NCBI GenBank assembly: GCA_949358305.1
Contig: OX442321.1
Coordinates: forward strand, 8,085,605-8,149,604
Reading direction: 5' to 3'
Source: Strigamia acuminata
Taxonomy: Eukaryota; Arthropoda; Chilopoda; Geophilomorpha; Linotaeniidae
DNA length: 64,000 nucleotides
Both the position numbers and the translations under genes were made by a program. Numbering within the stretch: position 1 is the stretch's first letter; the number at the start of each line of letters is the position of its first letter. The notes below the pieces were generated by a model that worked only from the letters and a program-made list of their open reading frames with translations, ran no database searches and was not told the origin of the DNA. Positions 60,101-64,000 of the stretch are shown here, one piece after another.

Positions 60101-60946
60101 AAGCATTTTACGAGAATCTACTTTAACCACGCCGTCGAATCCGGGTATCGTGTTAACCTTAGCTTCTTTTGCTAATTTTTTACTCATTAATTTGTCTCCC
60201 ATTCCCGTCAAAGCCTTCACTCCAGGCCCGATAAACGATATGTTGTTTTCCGCCAACTTCTCGGCAAATATCGCCGATTCCGACAAAAATCCATACCCAG
60301 GATGAACCTACAACAAATTCTCCACTATCGGTTTAAAATAATAAAAAAAAATTAATTAATTAATTACAGCTTGCGCTCCTGTTTGTTTACATGCGTCTAT
60401 AATCTTTTCCATCTTTAAGTAACTTTCTAACGCCGGTGCTTTCCCAATCAAAACGGCTTCGTCGGCCATTTTGACGTGAACCTTTGAAAATATAATTACA
60501 ATTAAAAATCTGCAGAATAAAAATACAATTCGTAAACGTACAGCTGTTGCGTCAACATCACTATGGACGGCTACGGTCTTCACTCCCATTAATTTGCACG
60601 TTTTAATGACCCGACATGCGATTTCACCACGATTCGCGACCAATATTTTGTCAAATTTCTGAAATATATAAAATCGTGGGCGGTAAATCGATTAAATAAT
60701 TTTGCTGGATTAAATGCTGTACTTCTTCGGTGTGGTCTATTGGATCTGTTGTGTAGATATTGGTCGAAAATCTGTCTCCTGCGTTGTAGAAAATTCGGCG
60801 GCATCTTGAAACCTGTTGGAAATAAAGCAAACATTGAAATTTTCATTTTTAAGTTTGAAAAATTAATTGAGTACCCGATTTAGAAGCGTGGATGAGAAAA
60901 AATGATGTTTAAATGCAGACGATAAAAATAACGAGTAAGGCGCCAT
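57129..60946 (-). CDS. PCCA: Propionyl-CoA carboxylase alpha subunit, 723 residues, 16 exons
   Basis: Exons: 60946-60875, 60812-60723, 60658-60542, 60481-60368, 60307-60122, 60056-59941, 59850-59748, 59681-59587, 59530-59380, 58931-58644, 58588-58299, 58237-58135, 58071-57913, 57850-57785, 57415-57341, 57275-57129. The N-terminal leader suits mitochondrial import. The biotin carboxylase domain follows: [42 protein letters not shown], the Gly-rich ATP loop [23 protein letters not shown] and EMNTRLQV. Next is the PCCA-type BT domain, then the biotin carrier domain with EAMKMQN (biotinyl Lys about 689). It fixes CO2 onto biotin for propionyl-CoA breakdown together with PCCB in the matrix. The length matches the human subunit. 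Confidence 0.96.
57495..57760 (-). repeat. About 31-bp tandem repeat in PCCA intron 14
   Basis: Eight or so copies of a unit with 'aaattcagtttttaggcc' followed by 'aaaaaatgtgcac', with substitutions. The unit length is not a multiple of three and no exon overlaps. Confidence 0.85.
59025..59335 (-). repeat. 21-bp minisatellite in PCCA intron 9
   Basis: About ten copies of 'acttgaaaaatgcatttttg' plus one base, with an internal 14-bp palindrome AAAAATGCATTTTT. Two copies are interrupted by an extra 'gaccttttt'. The flanking part (59,025-59,110) shows older, diverged units with 'gcgctta'. Confidence 0.9.
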
Positions 60947-62414
60947 CTTTGAATGCTGATAATTGACAACAGCGGGCGGTGACGTAGACGAAACCGAAAG
61001 TCGCAATTTCTCGTGTTTTCTCAGTACGGTGAGATTTATGTGAGAGTAAGGAGGATGAACCACTAGAAAAAAAAAGGAAATAGTCCAAGTTTTATTTCTT
61101 TTCGACTTGATTATTGTAAGCATTTTTGCAATTTATACAAAGCAAAAACGCAGGCAATTTAGTATAGTTCAGTAATATTAAATATTAAAGTGAAATATTA
61201 GCAGCAATACGATGCTTATTCCACGCACTACAGACTTGACGTCAGAACAGCATATTCATACGCATATCATAGTTTCTAATTATAAAGGCCCGGCATGTAT
61301 TACAGCTGAGTGCAGAAGCGCCGCCATTTTACTACACACATCGCACGATTTTTCCAGATTCCTTCATGTAACTCGTTGTATTCTACCATTCCGAGTGCAG
61401 CGATACATTTACTTATGATACCGACAGTGTAAGAAAAGAAATAACCGCAAAACGACTAAAAACCAACAAATATTCCATCAACTCCACTGCTACAGTCAGG
61501 CCTTCAATAAATGAACTTAATGTTCAGATAGGAGTGTTGTTGATGCTTGATGTATGGTCGCCGAGTGCCTATTCAACTGTTGTTGTTTTCTTGATTCTCG
61601 TATTTTAATTCATTACAAGAGAAACAGGATTGAATAAAGGAAAGGTAAGATTGGAATAATTTTTCAACCGATGCGTATGCCGCTGTATTAAGTTGCAACT
61701 ATCCCATCGTGCACGACATGAACTGTCAAGTCGGCCATTATGACCTTAGTCCCATTGAGACCCGGTGAGAATTTACCCGATGCAACGTCCTAAATGCCGA
61801 TTGCGGACCTCTATCCGCCTCGAAAATAAAGTTTAGCATATCTCAACCGAAACCGCAATGCCTAACCGACTTAAAACTGCGTCGAATTGGACGAGGTAGA
61901 GCCGATATTCGATCATACGCAAGAAATTTTGAGTGAATATTAAGCCTCGCAGGCCTATTGACGTTCCGTTTGCTGGCAAAACTGAATCAATAAGAAAAAG
62001 GATAGTTAAATCGAGTAAAATTACATAATATCGAGGAAAATGGACGTTTTGCTTGGCCGAAATATCAAATTCGAGAGATAGGGCGTAGTCGTGTTTATGA
62101 CAAAAAAAAAATTAAAAATTAAATGTCGAAAAATAAAATATTTGGGTTTTTTCTTAAAAAAAAAAATTGGAAAATGTCGTTGGTTTTTTTTCGTTTTTCC
62201 GGTGAAATTTGCAAAGTGAAATCGAAACTAATTGATTTTTTTCTTTCTCTTTATTTCTCGTTGACAGATAGGCAACTTTTCTACGTTTTACCGACGATGT
62301 AAATCAACATTGTACTTTTTTGTATTTTGTTTTTTTATATTTGAGCACGTAAAACACAAGTGATTTCCTGTGCACAGCGAATTCGTCAAAATTTGCCCCA
62401 TCAATCCAGTAGCC
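60947..62414. other. Intergenic between divergent PCCA and USP9X
   Basis: Includes 5' leaders of both genes. 61,690-62,000 is moderately GC-rich with CG dinucleotides and may be the USP9X promoter or first non-coding exon. No additional gene was supported. Confidence 0.4.
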
Positions 62415-64000
62415 ATGACCATCGCAATGAGAGGGGCGCCCAACGGTGGAGGCGATTCCCCGCAGGAAACGAGTCCTGGGCAGAATCCAACCAATAACTC
62501 ACCTCAGGTACATTGTTGTGTTTGTAAAAAAAAATTTAAAATAAAAATTTAAAGCGAGATTTGATGGGAATTTCGATTTGCAGCCACCGCAGCCGCAGCC
62601 ACAGCCAGCGCAGCCGCAGCCGCAGCCTCAGCCTCAGCCTGCACAGCAGCAGCAGCAACAACAATTGCCGCAGCCACAACCGCAGCAGCAACAAACAGTG
62701 GCATCACAGTCGCCGACTGATGAGAATTTTGATTTAACGGATCATATCGGAGAACTATCTGAAAATCAGGAACCTGATTTTCCTCACGCGGAACTTAATA
62801 AACTGGATGAAATGATTAACCGGCCACGATGGGTTGTTCCAGTCCTGCCAAAAGGTGAATTGGAAGTCCTTTTGGAAGCTTCGATTGATCTTTGTAAAAA
62901 AGGTGCGTTGGCGATTTGAATTTGTTTGGATTTGTTGTTAATTGTTTGTGTTTTTTAGGGATGGATACCCGTAGTGAAGCTTGTCAACGTTTCTTCAGAG
63001 ATGGATTGACCATTTCTTTTACTAAGATTCTCACAGATGAGGCTGTAAGCGGATGGAAATTTGAAATCCATGTAATTACGACGGACGAATTTGGTGTTTT
63101 TTGATGTTTTTTGACGTTTGTTTATTTTTGTTTTTGTTTTGCAGCGTTGTATAATGAAAAACTGTGAACGTTTGATCGAGTTGTGCGTTACAAAACTGAG
63201 TCAGGACTGGTTCCCACTGCTTGATTTGCTCGCGATGGTCCTGAACCCGAACAACAAGTTTCACACGTACAATGGCACTCGTCCGTCGGAAACGGTACCT
63301 CCGGGGTCACAGATTCCAGATGAGGAATTATACGCACGCCCGCCCGATGCGAGAACACCTCGTGTGAGTTTTGCCTATGGGTGGCGCTAGTGGAGTGATT
63401 TTAATGGATGTTTTTTTGTTTTTTTGTTTTTTTGTGTGTGCAGGGTTGGTTGGTGGATTTAATAAACCGTTTCGGACAACTTGGTGGATTTCAAATACTA
63501 TCTGAAAGATTTTCTCATAGCTCTTCTTTAAGTGTGCCCGTTATTGCTGCGCTTATAAGGTGATTTTGGTTGATTATTGGTGGATTTTGTGCTGATTTTT
63601 TTTTGGTTTTATTTTTTTTAGGCCTTTCGGGCTTTGTTTTGAGCTTCTCACTGTCCATACTATAGAAAAACATTTTATGCCAATTGTGGATATTATTCCA
63701 AATTTTTTGGAGAATTTAACGGATGACGAATTGAAGAAGGAAGCAAAGAATGAAGCTAAAAATGATGCATTGTCAGCAATTATTAAGGCGCTGAAGTGTC
63801 TTGTGTTTAGAGTTCCGAACCAAGAGGAAACGGCTAAAAATTTAGAAATTTTTCGGCTAAAGATGATTTTAAGGTGAAAAATTTGTTTTGTTTGCAACTT
63901 AAAAGCTAACTAATGATGTCTACGACTTTATTTCTCAAAGATTGCTACAAATTTCTTCGTTCAACGGCAAAATGAACGCCTTGAACGAGGTGAACAAAGT
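62415..64000 (+). CDS. USP9X: USP9X/fat facets deubiquitinase, N-terminal part (runs off the right edge)
   Basis: Exons: 62415-62507, 62584-62902, 62959-63071, 63145-63363, 63444-63559, 63622-63873, 63941 to the window end. The start MTIAMRGAP parallels the vertebrate MTATTRGSP, so ATG 62415 was preferred over an in-frame upstream codon. Exon 2 opens with a Pro-Gln repeat (about 40 residues, CAG/CCG rich), then [82 protein letters not shown] and [19 protein letters not shown], very close to USP9X. Only the N-terminal armadillo-like region is in view; the USP catalytic domain lies beyond 64,000. It removes ubiquitin from endocytic and signalling proteins. Confidence 0.95.

Overview
This is a eukaryotic, AT-rich, intron-dense window. 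It most likely comes from an arthropod nuclear genome. The evidence is a ZAD zinc-finger domain, compact genes with introns mostly 50-100 bp, a secreted cystatin, and closest resemblance of glycogenin and other enzymes to arthropod forms as I remember them. It carries a complete DNMT3 and an IRF-type DNA-binding domain, both missing from Drosophila. That argues against a fly and would suit an early-branching hexapod (for example a springtail), a crustacean or a similar lineage. I cannot name the species.

Layout. 0-20 kb is repeat-rich accessory sequence. It holds the end of a bZIP-like gene, a triplicated AT-rich unit, a ~2.1 kb segment whose larger copy lies at 13.55-17.6 kb, two decaying F-box/LRR-like genes, two short-peptide candidates, a 29-bp satellite, a Rho-GTPase fragment and a cystatin gene present in only one copy of the duplicated segment. 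17.7-26.4 kb (all minus strand) holds a ZAD-IRF-C2H2 fusion transcription factor, INCENP, an NDUFA1-like gene and the C-terminal half of UPF3, apparently spliced to a transmembrane leader exon. 26.4-31 kb is a mosaic of duplicated fragments, a fold-back repeat and a small Tyr/Gly-rich secreted peptide gene. 31-35.5 kb is a full DNMT3 (minus). 38-41.6 kb is glycogenin (plus). 41.9-43.7 kb is an mTERF protein, then 43.9-49.5 kb cohesin STAG/SA (both minus). 50.8-52.6 kb is PIG-Z (plus). 52.9-55.4 kb is IFT81 (minus), divergent from SPCS2 (55.7-57 kb, plus). 57.1-60.9 kb is PCCA (minus). 62.4 kb to the end is the start of USP9X/fat facets (plus).

The genes do not form one pathway. Two are chromosome-segregation factors (INCENP, STAG), three mitochondrial (NDUFA1-like, mTERF, PCCA), two ER (PIG-Z, SPCS2), and one each ciliary (IFT81), epigenetic (DNMT3) and mRNA surveillance (UPF3).

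Most notable: (1) a single 465-codon model joining ZAD, an IRF DNA-binding domain and three C2H2 fingers, with altered recognition-helix residues; (2) UPF3 without its RRM-like domain, with a membrane segment in its place; (3) an AT-AC (U12-type) intron in SPCS2 that contains a minisatellite; (4) DNMT3 with two in-frame alternative first exons; (5) a cystatin present/absent polymorphism between duplicated segments. Exon models were built by hand from splice consensus, reading frame and remembered family sequences. No search was run.
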